From Eubacteriales Family XIII. Incertae Sedis bacterium (GTDB lineage Bacteria > Bacillota > Clostridia > Peptostreptococcales > Anaerovoracaceae): 64,000 bases of DNA. Position numbers and translations under genes: made by a program. The notes under the pieces were generated by a model that had not been told where the DNA came from, searched no databases, and saw only the letters and a list, made by a program, of their open reading frames with translations. The stretch spans positions 33,938 through 97,937 of the forward strand of contig JAISTX010000066.1 in assembly GCA_031272365.1 (NCBI GenBank), given 5' to 3'. Each line of letters begins with the position of its first letter. Positions within the stretch are counted from its first letter, which is position 1. Shown here piece after piece: positions 25,207 through 33,581 of this stretch.

Positions 25207-26339
25207 GGCGAAATCTCCGATGCCCAGACGAGGATCTTGGTGATGCGGTCTTGGCCCGGCGAAGCGAGGAAGGCGATGTTGATGCCGTCTTTGTGGAAGA
25301 TCGCCGCGCTATAGCCGGCAGCTTCCAGCTCGGACTGCGCGGACAAGGCGTGCTCCTCAGACGGGAAAACCGTCTCCCCCTCCGCGTACCTGTAGGCGGC
25401 CATCGCCGCGCGCGCATCCGCAAGCGTGTCCCCGATGCCCACGCCAAACACATGGCCGCCGGCCTCCAGCACGACGTGCGAGGCAACAGTGCCGATGGAG
25501 TGGTAGTAGATACACAGGTAGTAGTAGCAAACGCCATATACCGTGCCGTTCCCGTCCATCAGGGCGTAGGCAAGGGCGCTGGCGGGCATGGCGGCGTTGT
25601 CTTTCGGGTCGTAGCCGGCGGTGAAGGCCTCCAGATCCGTAGGCCAGCCATGGCTCGAATGCTGGAGGAGCGGCATTTTGAAATTGCAGCCCTGCCGGAT
25701 TTCCTGCACAGCCGCTTGGATGCTTTCCTCCGGGTAGTCCTCTCTCTTCAATTTATAGCCAAAGAATAGGTCATCCGGTGAGCGGAAGTAACCGTTGGAC
25801 GGTGACAGGAAAAAGATGTAGAAGCGCCAAATCGTCCCGGCCTGCGCGTCGAGGAAAAACGCGATGTGCACGCCCGCCTTGCGGTATAGCCGGCAATAGG
25901 GCATCTCGCTCGGTTCTTCTTCGAAGCCTCTGGCGGCCATCGCTTCGGCGACGCCGTCGCTGCTCCCGCCCGTGGCCAGCCCGAAGATTTCTGCGCCCTC
26001 TGCGGGGACCACTATGTCGACTTCCCGCTGCGCCCTGCAATCGTGCGCAGGGGAAAACCTCGCCCAGATGGCCGCCTCGCCGTCCGCGCCCGTCACATCC
26101 ATGTAGTCCCAGCCTTCTACGTCCTCGGAAAGCCCATCGGGCATGGGCTCGAGGAAGGCAACGCCGAGGTCGCTGCCGGCGTTGAGCTCCTGCGCCGCCG
26201 CTTCCCGCGCCTGCGCTGTGACCGCCATCGCCGTGTTTGCCGGCGGGTCGGCGCCGCAGGCCGCAAGCGGCAGGGCCAGCATCGCGCACAAGGCCGGCAT
26301 GCCGAAGGCATTTATTGTTCGATATTTTCTGTGTCTCAT
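25203..26339 (-). CDS. Putative lipoprotein A, paralogue of the following gene
   Basis: A 378-residue protein closely related along its whole length to the lipoprotein downstream, including LVWA near the end and the two-fold internal repeat. MPALCAMLALPLAACGADPP gives a signal with lipobox LAAC, so the mature protein would be lipid-anchored outside the membrane. I chose ATG 26339 (MRHRKYR) with GAGAGG upstream; a longer frame continues to 26684 but is antisense to aroC and lacks a signal. It is divergent from aroC across a short palindromic promoter region. The function is unknown, and the pair probably arose by tandem duplication. Confidence 0.75.
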   Translation of the reverse strand: MRHRKYRTINAFGMPALCAMLALPLAACGADPPANTAMAVTAQAREAAAQELNAGSDLGVAFLEPMPDGLSEDVEGWDYMDVTGADGEAAIWARFSPAHDCRAQREVDIVVPAEGAEIFGLATGGSSDGVAEAMAARGFEEEPSEMPYCRLYRKAGVHIAFFLDAQAGTIWRFYIFFLSPSNGYFRSPDDLFFGYKLKREDYPEESIQAAVQEIRQGCNFKMPLLQHSSHGWPTDLEAFTAGYDPKDNAAMPASALAYALMDGNGTVYGVCYYYLCIYYHSIGTVASHVVLEAGGHVFGVGIGDTLADARAAMAAYRYAEGETVFPSEEHALSAQSELEAAGYSAAIFHKDGINIAFLASPGQDRITKILVWASEISP

Positions 26340-26403
26340 ATAGAAGGAAACCTCTCCATGCGTGATATCATTACATGCGAGAAGCCACTGTATCATCCAC
26401 TTT

Positions 26404-26420
26404 GTATTATGATATAATAC
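26404..26420. promoter_or_regulatory. Palindromic divergent promoter/operator between the lipoprotein pair and aroC
   Basis: GTATTAT-GAT-ATAATAC is a perfect 17-base palindrome. On the plus strand it contains TATAAT (26413-26418), a perfect -10 for aroC 26 bases before its ATG. On the minus strand the mirror half offers a -10-like CATAAT for the lipoprotein genes. Neither side has a strong -35. It may be a shared promoter, a regulator site, or both. Confidence 0.5.
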
Positions 26421-26443
26421 ATCGTTCAAACGGGAGGTTTGAG

Positions 26444-27529
26444 ATGAACAGCTTTGGGGAACGATTTCGGGTGACGATTTTTGGAGAATCGCACGGCGCC
26501 GGGGTGGGCGTGGTGGTGGATGGCATGCCCGCCGGCTACAAGATCGACTCGGTGCATATCGCGTATGAGCTGAGCCGGCGCGCGCCGGGGCACAGCCCCT
26601 TTTCGACGGAGCGCGTGGAGGCGGACGAGGCAGAGGTCGTCTCCGGCGTCGTCGGCGGCGTGTCGACGGGCGCGCCGATCGCATGCATTATTTGGAATAC
26701 GGACACGCGCCCGGGGGACTACCGGGCGGAGCTGCGCCCGGGCCAGGCGGACTGGACGGCGCTGTTGAAATACAAGGGGTTCGACGACCGGCGCGGGGGC
26801 GGGCGGTTTTCGGGCCGGCTCACGGCGGGGCTCGTGTTCGCTGGCGCGCTCGCCAAGCAGGTGCTCGCGCGGCGGGGCGTGGAGATCTGCGGGCGCATCA
26901 AGGCGATCGGCGGGGACTCGGACGACATCGACCTGTCGGAGACCGTCGCCCGGCCGGACACGCGCGTCATGCTGCGGCACATCGCCCACAAGCGGTTCCC
27001 GTGCGCCGACGAGGTCGAAGAGGAGTTCACGGGCACGATCCTTTTGGCGAAGGACGAGATGGATTCCGTCGGCGGCGTCGTCGAGACGGTGTGCTTCGAG
27101 CTGCCCGGCGGCGTGGGCGAGCCGTTCTTCGCCTCCCTCGAGAGCCACATCGCCAGGATGCTGTTCTCCGTGCCGGCCGTGAAGGGCGTGGAGTTTGGCA
27201 GCGGGTTTCACATCGCGGACCTGCTCGGGAGCGAGGCCAACGACCCGATCGTGTTCCGCGACGGGAAGCTGGCCAGCATCACCAACAACAACGGCGGCAT
27301 CCTCGGCGGCATCTCCAACGGGATGCCCATCATCGTCCGCGCGGCGATCAAGCCGACGCCGACGATCGGCATCGTGCAGCGGACGGTCGACCCCCGCACG
27401 ATGGAGGAGACCGTGACCGCGTTCGGCGGAAGGCACGACCCGTGCATCGTGCCGCGCGCGGTGCCCGTGGTGGAGTCGGCGGTGGCGCTCGCTGTGCTGG
27501 ACCTCATGATGGTCGGGGGATTTGCTTGA
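26444..27529 (+). CDS. aroC: Chorismate synthase
   Basis: This 361-residue enzyme converts EPSP to chorismate with reduced FMN. FRVTIFGESHGAGVGVVVDG is the N-terminal signature; RRGGGRFSGRLTAGLVFAGA, NNNGGILGGISNGMPIIVRA and the closing HDPCIVPRAVPVVESAVALA complete the conserved set. The start ATG follows GGGAGG by seven bases. Its TGA overlaps the TTG start of aroK. It begins the second and larger half of the aromatic cluster. Confidence 0.96.
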   Translation: MNSFGERFRVTIFGESHGAGVGVVVDGMPAGYKIDSVHIAYELSRRAPGHSPFSTERVEADEAEVVSGVVGGVSTGAPIACIIWNTDTRPGDYRAELRPGQADWTALLKYKGFDDRRGGGRFSGRLTAGLVFAGALAKQVLARRGVEICGRIKAIGGDSDDIDLSETVARPDTRVMLRHIAHKRFPCADEVEEEFTGTILLAKDEMDSVGGVVETVCFELPGGVGEPFFASLESHIARMLFSVPAVKGVEFGSGFHIADLLGSEANDPIVFRDGKLASITNNNGGILGGISNGMPIIVRAAIKPTPTIGIVQRTVDPRTMEETVTAFGGRHDPCIVPRAVPVVESAVALAVLDLMMVGGFA

Positions 27530-28065
27530 GGGGGCAGAGGGGCACCGTGCTGATCGGGATGCCGGGGAGCGGCAAAACAGAGCTCGGCCGGCAGGCTGCC
27601 GGGATTTTGTCCTTGCCTTTCTTGGACGCGGATGCGATGATAGAGGGGCAGGAAGGGATGACGATCGCGGGGATCTTCGACCGCGTAGGGGAAGAAGGAT
27701 TCCGCAAACTGGAGACGGAAACGCTACGGGGCTTGCTGGACGGGGCGGCGCCTGAAGGCGCGGGGGCTTTCGTGCTGGCCACCGGGGGCGGCGTCGTGAC
27801 GCGGGCAGAAAACCGCAGCATACTGACCGCATTGGGCCGGGTGGTGTACATCCGGCGGGGGATCGAGGCAATAGCATCCTCTGTTGCGTACGGCGGCACA
27901 CGCCCGCTGCTCGGCAATCAGGATATGTTATTCAAATTGTGGGCGGCGCGCAGGCCGCTGTATGAAGATTGGGCGGAGGACACCTTCGCCGTGGTGGAGG
28001 GCGAGGCGATCGGCGAAGCGGCCACGCGCCTGGCGGAGCTTATCGCAGAACGGGGACAACAATGA
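27526..28065 (+). CDS. aroK: Shikimate kinase
   Basis: A 179-residue P-loop kinase phosphorylating shikimate at O3. VLIGMPGSGKTELGRQAA is the Walker A, FLDADAMIEGQEGMTIAGIF holds the D-x-D substrate/metal site, LATGGGVVTR is the GGG shikimate loop, and RPLLGNQDMLFKLWAARRPL contains the lid arginine. I take TTG 27526, which overlaps the aroC stop as TTGA; GTG 27547 is an alternative. The frame extends further upstream but only as a shadow of aroC. The stop overlaps the next start (ATGA). Confidence 0.92.
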   Translation: MRGQRGTVLIGMPGSGKTELGRQAAGILSLPFLDADAMIEGQEGMTIAGIFDRVGEEGFRKLETETLRGLLDGAAPEGAGAFVLATGGGVVTRAENRSILTALGRVVYIRRGIEAIASSVAYGGTRPLLGNQDMLFKLWAARRPLYEDWAEDTFAVVEGEAIGEAATRLAELIAERGQQ

Positions 28066-29204
28066 ACGACGCGGAAAGAATGAAGAGTGATGCAAAGGTG
28101 CGGCAGCTGCGGATTGCGCTGGCGGTCGTGATCGTCATCGCGGTGGTGCTCGGCATCCTGCTCGGGACGAGGAGCACCAAGAGCGCCGAGGCGGGCGGCA
28201 GCAGCGGCAGCGCCGAGCCGGCGCCCATCGAGACGACGTGGCTGGCGGCGGGCGAGCCGCTGGCGTCGGTGAACGGCGTGGTCATCGGCAGCGACGTCGT
28301 GAGCGGCGTGGTATCGATGTATGAGTATATGAGCTACGGGATGTTCATCGAGGATTACTACGAAGACTCGGCCAACGGCATGACAGAGGCGGACTACAAC
28401 GACCAAAAATTGATTTCTGTCAATGACATTCTCGTCAACTTCTTCGTGCCCACGGAGGTGCTGTCGCAGCATTTCGAGTACAAGGATATGCTGTCGGACG
28501 AGACGAAGGCCGAGATCGAGGAGGAAATGGCCAACGTATACACGGACGAAACGGCGACGGCGGAGTTGAGCGCGCACGGCGTGACCGAGGAAATGGTGCG
28601 GTTCTACCTCGACTCGGTGGCGCTCATGGACGTGTTCCGGACGGAGACGATGGAGACGAACCCCGTCACGGATGCGGAGGTCCAGGCGTTCTACGACGAG
28701 AACCCGGACTACTTCGTGGTGCCGATGAGCTTCGAGGCGAGCCACATCCTTATCGAGGACGCGGAACACACGCCGGAGAAGCTGGCGGAGATCGAGGCCA
28801 TCCTCGCGCGGGTGCAGGCGGGCGAGGATTTCGCCGAGCTCGCGAAGGAGTACAGCGAGGACTCGGGCAGCGCGGCGAATGGCGGCGAGCTCGGCTCCTT
28901 CTCCGAGGGGGACATGGTCGAGCCGTTTGAGGAGGCGTGCAAGGCGCTGAACCCCGGCGAGGTCTCGGGCATCGTGGAGACGGACTACGGCTACCACATC
29001 ATCAAACTCACCTCGAAGACGGACGCGGGCGTCACGCCGGTCGAGGACGTGAGCGAGAGCATCAAGGAATACCTCGCCGACGAGAAGGCGACCGAGGCCC
29101 TGAACGCGCTCGTGGATGCGGCGGACATCGAGTATTTCGGCGTGACCGTGCCGGAGACGGGCCTGCCGCCGGTGTCGCTCGAGGAACTGGCGGTCGCGCA
29201 ATAA
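28062..29204 (+). CDS. Membrane-anchored PpiC/parvulin-type peptidyl-prolyl isomerase
   Basis: A 380-residue foldase of the PrsA/SurA type. Residues 16-37 are a hydrophobic anchor (IALAVVIVIAVVLGILLGT) without a lipobox Cys; then come a SurA-like helical region and a parvulin domain at about 223-316 (SFEASHILIEDAEHT, FAELAKEYSEDSGSAANGGE, GIVETDYGYHIIKLTS). Such proteins help exported proteins fold outside the membrane. Its position is odd: it is locked into the aro operon by an ATGA overlap with aroK and a TAATG overlap with aroE. Nothing in the sequence ties it to aromatic synthesis. Confidence 0.9.
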   Translation: MNDAERMKSDAKVRQLRIALAVVIVIAVVLGILLGTRSTKSAEAGGSSGSAEPAPIETTWLAAGEPLASVNGVVIGSDVVSGVVSMYEYMSYGMFIEDYYEDSANGMTEADYNDQKLISVNDILVNFFVPTEVLSQHFEYKDMLSDETKAEIEEEMANVYTDETATAELSAHGVTEEMVRFYLDSVALMDVFRTETMETNPVTDAEVQAFYDENPDYFVVPMSFEASHILIEDAEHTPEKLAEIEAILARVQAGEDFAELAKEYSEDSGSAANGGELGSFSEGDMVEPFEEACKALNPGEVSGIVETDYGYHIIKLTSKTDAGVTPVEDVSESIKEYLADEKATEALNALVDAADIEYFGVTVPETGLPPVSLEELAVAQ

Positions 29205-30037
29205 TGGGCCGACGCGCTTACTGCCTCATAGGGGATCCGGTGGCGCATTCGCTGTCGCCGCTGCTCCACGGGACGGCATTCGCGCTGCTCGGCGCGGACG
29301 CTGTTTACGAGAAAATCCGCGTCGCGCCCGAATCCCTCGAAGATTTTGTGGCAGAAGGCGCGTTTGACGGCTATAATATAACCATACCGCACAAGGAGCG
29401 CGTCATCCCCCTGCTCGATGAGCTGGCAGGCGATGCGCTTGCTGCGGGGGCGGTCAACACGGCCGTCCGCGATGGCGGGAAGACGGTTGGCTACAACACA
29501 GACATGGAAGGGCTGCTGCTCGCGCTGCGCGGGCAGGGGCGCGGCTACGCGGGCAGCGTGGTGTGCGTGCTCGGCACGGGCGGCGCGGCGCGCGGGTGCG
29601 CGAAGAAGGCGGCGCTGGAAGGCGCGCGGGACGTGCGCATCGTGGGCCGCAGCCGCGAGAAGGCGGAAGGCATTTTGCCCGGTGCCTACGCGGGGCCGCT
29701 CTCGGAAGAGGCGGTGCGCGGCGCGGACATCTTCGTGAACGCGACGCCGCTCGGGATGGCCGGCTATGCGGAGGATTTCGCGGACACCGCGTTCCTCGGC
29801 GGGCTGCCGGCGCACGCGCTCGTCTACGACTGCGTGTACACGCCCCGTGAGACGACGCTCGTCCGTGCGGCGCGGGCGCGAGGGCTGTCGGCGGAGTCCG
29901 GGCTGTCCATGCTCGTGTGGCAAGGGCTGCTCAGCGAGGCCCTTTGGGGGGTCGCTGGAAGGGACGCTTTGCTGGGCGGTGAGTTGTACCAAGAGGTTTT
30001 TGGCGTATTGGATGAAAAATTGAGAATTGAGAACTGA
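29204..30037 (+). CDS. aroE: Shikimate dehydrogenase
   Basis: This 277-residue NADPH enzyme reduces 3-dehydroshikimate to shikimate. IGDPVAHSLSPLLHGTAF carries the shikimate-binding Ser-x-Ser, YNITIPHKE the catalytic Lys, GAVNTAV and VGYNTDMEGLL the Asn/Asp set, and VLGTGGAARGCAKKAAL the nucleotide loop. The ATG overlaps the preceding stop (TAATG). The last residues, KLRIEN-stop, are coded by a GAATTGA-type repeat, so the natural C-terminus was probably altered by a few residues; QGLLSEALWGV and LYQEVF just before are typical of the family. Confidence 0.94.
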   Translation: MGRRAYCLIGDPVAHSLSPLLHGTAFALLGADAVYEKIRVAPESLEDFVAEGAFDGYNITIPHKERVIPLLDELAGDALAAGAVNTAVRDGGKTVGYNTDMEGLLLALRGQGRGYAGSVVCVLGTGGAARGCAKKAALEGARDVRIVGRSREKAEGILPGAYAGPLSEEAVRGADIFVNATPLGMAGYAEDFADTAFLGGLPAHALVYDCVYTPRETTLVRAARARGLSAESGLSMLVWQGLLSEALWGVAGRDALLGGELYQEVFGVLDEKLRIEN

Positions 30038-30045
30038 GAATTGAT
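30017..30045 (+). repeat. GAATTGA-type short repeat, copy 3 (aroE-aroF junction)
   Basis: Four degenerate units (AATTGAGAATTGAGAACTGA and on) span the aroE stop and the aroF start. They supply aroE's final Arg-Ile-Glu-Asn-stop and the TTG (30041) from which aroF appears to begin. No conventional ribosome site is left in front of aroF. Confidence 0.75.
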
Positions 30046-31060
30046 TATTGTTGTAAGTGAACATGCTTCGGATGCGGAGGTCGAGCGTCTGATCGGGGAT
30101 GTAGAGGCGCGCGGCGTCTCGGTGAAGGCGGTCCAGGGCGAGGAGCGGCGCGTGTTCGGCCTCGTCGGGGACGTTTCGGAGATCGACGCCGAGGGGCTCC
30201 TGCGCGGCGGCCTCGTCGAGAAGGTGATGAAGGTCTCCGCGCCGTACAAGCTGTCCGGGCGGAGCTTCCACCCCGAGGACACGGTCGTCACGGCCGGCGG
30301 CGCGGGCACGGACAAGGCCGTGGTCGGGGACGGGGCTTTCCTCGTCGCGGCGGGGCCATGCTCGGTCGAGAGCGAGGAGCAGATCCTCAAGATCGCGCAG
30401 GACGTGAAGCGCTCGGGCGCGGGGCTCCTGCGCGGCGGCGCGTTCAAGCCGCGCAGCTCGCCGTATTCGTTCCAGGGTCTCGGCCTCGACGGGCTCGAGC
30501 TGCTCAAGATCGCCAGCCGCAAGACAGGGCTCGGCATCCTGACGGAGATCATGTCGCAGGAATACCTGCCCGACTTCGAGCGCGACGTGGACGTGATCCA
30601 GATCGGCGCGCGCAACATGCAAAACTTCACGCTGCTGCGCGAGGTCGGGCGGCTCGGCAAGCCGGTGCTCCTGAAGCGCGGCCCGTCGAGCACGATCGAC
30701 GAGATGCTCATGGCGGCGGACTACATCCTCATGCCGGGCAAGGCGCAGGTCATCCTCTGCGAGCGCGGCATCCGCACGTTCGAGACGGCGACGCGCAACA
30801 CGCTGGACGTGTCCGCGGTGCCGATCCTGAAGAAGCGGTCGCACCTGCCCGTGATGGTCGACCCCTCGCACGGCACGGGCTACTGGGACCTCGTCGAGCC
30901 GATGGCGCTCGCCGCCGTGGCGGCCGGCGCGGACGGGCTCGTGATCGAGGTGCATGACCAGCCGGCGCGCGCGCTGTGCGACGGCCAGCAGTCGATCACC
31001 CCAGCGGTATTTGACAGTTTGATGCGCCGCGTGGCGCGTATCAGGGAGGCGCTATCCTAA
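30041..31060 (+). CDS. aroF: 3-deoxy-7-phosphoheptulonate synthase (DAHP synthase, AroF/AroA-beta type)
   Basis: This 339-residue first enzyme of the shikimate pathway condenses PEP and erythrose-4-phosphate. Residues 1-70 form the small ferredoxin-like regulatory domain found in the I-beta group ([20 protein letters not shown]). The barrel begins at [18 protein letters not shown] and includes [35 protein letters not shown] and [20 protein letters not shown]. The start is a TTG inside the GAATTGA repeat; translation may rely on coupling to aroE, which ends three bases earlier. The stop overlaps the pheA start (TAATG). Confidence 0.94.
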   Translation: MIIVVSEHASDAEVERLIGDVEARGVSVKAVQGEERRVFGLVGDVSEIDAEGLLRGGLVEKVMKVSAPYKLSGRSFHPEDTVVTAGGAGTDKAVVGDGAFLVAAGPCSVESEEQILKIAQDVKRSGAGLLRGGAFKPRSSPYSFQGLGLDGLELLKIASRKTGLGILTEIMSQEYLPDFERDVDVIQIGARNMQNFTLLREVGRLGKPVLLKRGPSSTIDEMLMAADYILMPGKAQVILCERGIRTFETATRNTLDVSAVPILKKRSHLPVMVDPSHGTGYWDLVEPMALAAVAAGADGLVIEVHDQPARALCDGQQSITPAVFDSLMRRVARIREALS

Positions 31061-32202
31061 TGGCCAAGAAAAAGGGCGAAGACAAAGAAATCACCGTGTA
31101 CAGGGAAGTGGTCGACGGCATCGACCGCGAGATCGTGAAGCTCTTTGAGCGGCGCATGCTGCTCACGAAGGAGATCAGCGACTACAAGGTCGCGCACAAC
31201 ATCGCCGTCTACGACCCGGATCGGGAAAAAGCAATAACAGACGCCGCGGCCGCAATCGTCGACGACGAGCTCGGCGGGGAAGTGACGCTGCTCATGCGGA
31301 CGCTGATGGCACTCGGGCGCGGGTACCAGCGCCGGCTCATGTTCGCGAGCGAGGCGCCGGACTTCCTGCCGAACCCGCAGCCGCGCAAGCAGAGCAACGT
31401 GCGCGTCGTGTACCAGGGCGCGCCCGGCGCCTGGGGCGAGCATGCGGCGGTCAAGCTCTACCCGAACGCGCAGATCGACGCGGCGGAGTATTTCGAGGAC
31501 GTCTTCCGCAAGATCAAGGACGGCGAGGCGGACTACGGCGTGCTGCCGATCGAAAACTCCGTGACGGGCGCGATCGGCGAGACGTACGACCTCCTGCGCA
31601 GCTACGGCTGCTACATCGTCGCGCGCACGTGGATCGACGTGAGGCACTGCCTCATCGCGAAGCCGGACGCGCAGATGCGCGACGTCCGCGAGGTGTATTC
31701 GCACCCAGAGGGCTTCCGGCAGTGCCGGCGCTTCCTATGGGACAAGCCGTGGGACCTCGTCGCGACAAGCAACACGGCCGTCGCCGCCGCGAAGGCGGCC
31801 TCGTCCGAGGGGCTGCGCACGGCCGCGATCGGCTCCCGCCTCGCGGCGGAGCACAACGGGCTCGCCGTGCTCGCGGAGGACATCATGGACTCCGAGAAAA
31901 ACCGGACGTCCTTCGTGGTCATCGCGTCGCACCCGGAGTACGACAAGGACAGCGACCTGATCTCGTTCTCGTTTTCGGCTGCCCACCGTTCCGGGTCGCT
32001 CTGCGAGGCGCTCCTGCCGTTCACGGCGGCGGGCGTCAACCTGACGCGCATCGAGTCCCGGCCGTCCGCCTCGCCGCAGACCTACCGCTTCTTCGCGGAG
32101 ATCAACGGCAACATCGCCGACCCGAAGGTCGTGGACACGCTCGCGCACGCGGCCGGCGTCACGGAGTATTTTGAAGTTATTGGCTGTTACAAGCAGGTAT
32201 AG
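31060..32202 (+). CDS. pheA: Bifunctional chorismate mutase/prephenate dehydratase
   Basis: A 380-residue fusion that makes phenylpyruvate from chorismate. Residues 1-90 are an AroQ-type mutase (VVDGIDREIVKLFERRMLLT). Residues ~108-285 are prephenate dehydratase (VYQGAPGAWGEHAAVKLYP, YGVLPIENSVTGAIGETYDL, the SNTAVAAAKAA helix, NRTSFVVIA with the catalytic T-x-F). The last ~90 residues are an ACT regulatory domain with LTRIESRPSASPQTYRFFAE, the ESRP phenylalanine site. The enzyme should be feedback-inhibited by phenylalanine. Phenylpyruvate is also a substrate of IorAB, linking both ends of the cluster. Confidence 0.96.
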   Translation: MAKKKGEDKEITVYREVVDGIDREIVKLFERRMLLTKEISDYKVAHNIAVYDPDREKAITDAAAAIVDDELGGEVTLLMRTLMALGRGYQRRLMFASEAPDFLPNPQPRKQSNVRVVYQGAPGAWGEHAAVKLYPNAQIDAAEYFEDVFRKIKDGEADYGVLPIENSVTGAIGETYDLLRSYGCYIVARTWIDVRHCLIAKPDAQMRDVREVYSHPEGFRQCRRFLWDKPWDLVATSNTAVAAAKAASSEGLRTAAIGSRLAAEHNGLAVLAEDIMDSEKNRTSFVVIASHPEYDKDSDLISFSFSAAHRSGSLCEALLPFTAAGVNLTRIESRPSASPQTYRFFAEINGNIADPKVVDTLAHAAGVTEYFEVIGCYKQV

Positions 32203-32235
32203 AATAGATAGTATGATTTTTGCAAAGGGGACAAC

Positions 32236-32655
32236 ATGAAACACATTGCGGTCATCAACGGGCCAAATCTGAACATGCTGGGGATGCGTGAGCCGGACAA
32301 ATACGGCACGGAGACGCTGGAGATCATCAAGGAGCGGATCCTGGCGGCGGCGGAGGGGCTGGACATCGCGATCGCCTTCTTCCAGAGCAACATCGAGGGC
32401 GAGCTCGTGACGGCGATCCAGCAGGCGGGCGCGCTCGATGGCATCATCCTGAACGCGGGCGCCTACACGCACACGTCGGTCGCGCTCCGCGACGCGATCT
32501 CGGCGGTGGCGGCGCCCGTCGTCGAGGTGCATCTGACGAACGTGATGGCGCGCGAGGAATTCCGCCACATCTCGATGCTCTCCGCCGTGTGCAAGGGCGT
32601 GATCTCGGGGTTCGGCGCCGATTCCTACGTGCTCGCGCTGCGCGCGCTCGTTTAA
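32236..32655 (+). CDS. aroQ: 3-dehydroquinate dehydratase, type II
   Basis: A 139-residue small dodecameric type II enzyme that forms 3-dehydroshikimate. IAVINGPNLNMLGMREPDKY includes the catalytic tyrosine; FFQSNIEGELVTAIQQA, ILNAGAYTHTSVALRDAI and VEVHLTNVMAREEFRHIS carry the Asn and His residues of the active site. The ATG at 32236 follows AAAGGGG. It closes the aro operon and completes the seven shikimate enzymes in this window. Confidence 0.95.
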   Translation: MKHIAVINGPNLNMLGMREPDKYGTETLEIIKERILAAAEGLDIAIAFFQSNIEGELVTAIQQAGALDGIILNAGAYTHTSVALRDAISAVAAPVVEVHLTNVMAREEFRHISMLSAVCKGVISGFGADSYVLALRALV

Positions 32656-32685
32656 TCGTATTTTAATACTATTTAAAGGACGATT

Positions 32686-32714
32686 TTGCCCGCGCTCCGT
32701 ATGATACTTAGTAT
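32686..32714 (+). promoter_or_regulatory. Candidate promoter of the UBA/DUF4342-two-component operon
   Basis: TTGCCC (32686-32691), 17 bases, and TAGTAT (32709-32714) fit a weak sigma-A promoter 31 bases before the ATG. The -10 lies within ATACT-T-AGTAT (32704-32714), a small palindrome that could bind a regulator such as the response regulator coded in the operon. Confidence 0.4.
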
Positions 32715-32744
32715 AGGTACCGCTCGGAGTCAGGGAGAAGGAAC

Positions 32745-33581
32745 ATGAACATCAGTCAGAACAAAATCGATCGGCTCGCGAAGAGCGCGGGCGTGGACAA
32801 GGAAACCGCGCGGCTGGCGCTCATTGAGACGAACGGGGACATCCTCGACGCGGTGCTTGTGCTTGAGCGGCAGGGCAAGATCCAGCAGGGCGCGACGAAG
32901 GCGCAGACGGCGCCTGCGGAAGGTGGCGTGTCGGAAGCGGCCGCCGAGCCGGAGGCCGCGCCGGAGCCCGAGCCCGCCGCCGATGCGCCGGCGCCCGAGC
33001 CCGCGGCTGCTGCCGCCGGCACCCCGGAGCCGCAGCCGCAGCCGCAGCCGCAGCCGCAGGCCGCCCCGCGGCCTGAACCGCAGCCGGAGCCGCAGCCGCA
33101 AGGCTACCAGCAGCCCGGTGGGCAGCAGCAGCCAGGCTACCAGCAGCCCGGCGGGCAGCAGCAGGGGTATTATCAGCAGGGCTACCAGCAGCCGCGTTAC
33201 CAGCAGCAGGGGTATCAGCAGCAGGGCTACCAGCAGGCAAATTACCAGCAGGGGTACCAGCAGCCGAACTACCGCCAGCAGGGCTACCAGCAGGGCGGGC
33301 AGCAGTACCGCGACGAATCAACGGATTTCGAGGACGGGGCGAAGCGCGTCGGCAATTTCTTCACGAAGGCCTTCCAGGCCGTGTGCATGAACAATTTCGA
33401 GGTCTGGCGCCACGGTCGCAGGGTCCTCTACTGGCCGATCATCCTGTTCCTGCTGCTGTTCATCCCGTGGGTCCTGGTGTTCTTCATCATCTTCCTGATC
33501 ATCGGGCTGATCTGCCACTGCTCCTACCGCTTCGACGGGCCGAATTTCCGGCATGACCAAGGAGGGAATGGACCTACATGA
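32745..33581 (+). CDS. UBA-like/DUF4342 membrane protein with Gln/Tyr-rich repeats
   Basis: A 278-residue protein. Residues 1-46 (KIDRLAKSAGVDKETARLAL then ALIETNGDILDAVLVLE) form a UBA/NAC-like three-helix module. Residues 60-125 are Pro/Glu/Ala-rich with a PQ run from CCGCAG repeats, and residues 120-190 are YQQ/GYQQ repeats. The C-terminus is a DUF4342 domain (NNFEVWRHGRRVLYWPI) with hydrophobic segments and a final Cys-rich loop. The middle is probably disordered and sticky. It overlaps the response regulator start by four bases, so it is made with the two-component system and may be its sensor partner or target. Confidence 0.85.
   Translation: MNISQNKIDRLAKSAGVDKETARLALIETNGDILDAVLVLERQGKIQQGATKAQTAPAEGGVSEAAAEPEAAPEPEPAADAPAPEPAAAAAGTPEPQPQPQPQPQAAPRPEPQPEPQPQGYQQPGGQQQPGYQQPGGQQQGYYQQGYQQPRYQQQGYQQQGYQQANYQQGYQQPNYRQQGYQQGGQQYRDESTDFEDGAKRVGNFFTKAFQAVCMNNFEVWRHGRRVLYWPIILFLLLFIPWVLVFFIIFLIIGLICHCSYRFDGPNFRHDQGGNGPT

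Noticed and set aside
26345..26684. N-terminal extension of lipoprotein A
   Set aside because: It is antisense to aroC, Arg/Pro-rich and lacks a signal peptide; the signal begins after ATG 26339.
32950..33300. PQ and YQQ codon repeats considered as a CRISPR-like or tandem DNA array
   Set aside because: They are in-frame coding repeats of a protein with conserved ends; no spacer structure.
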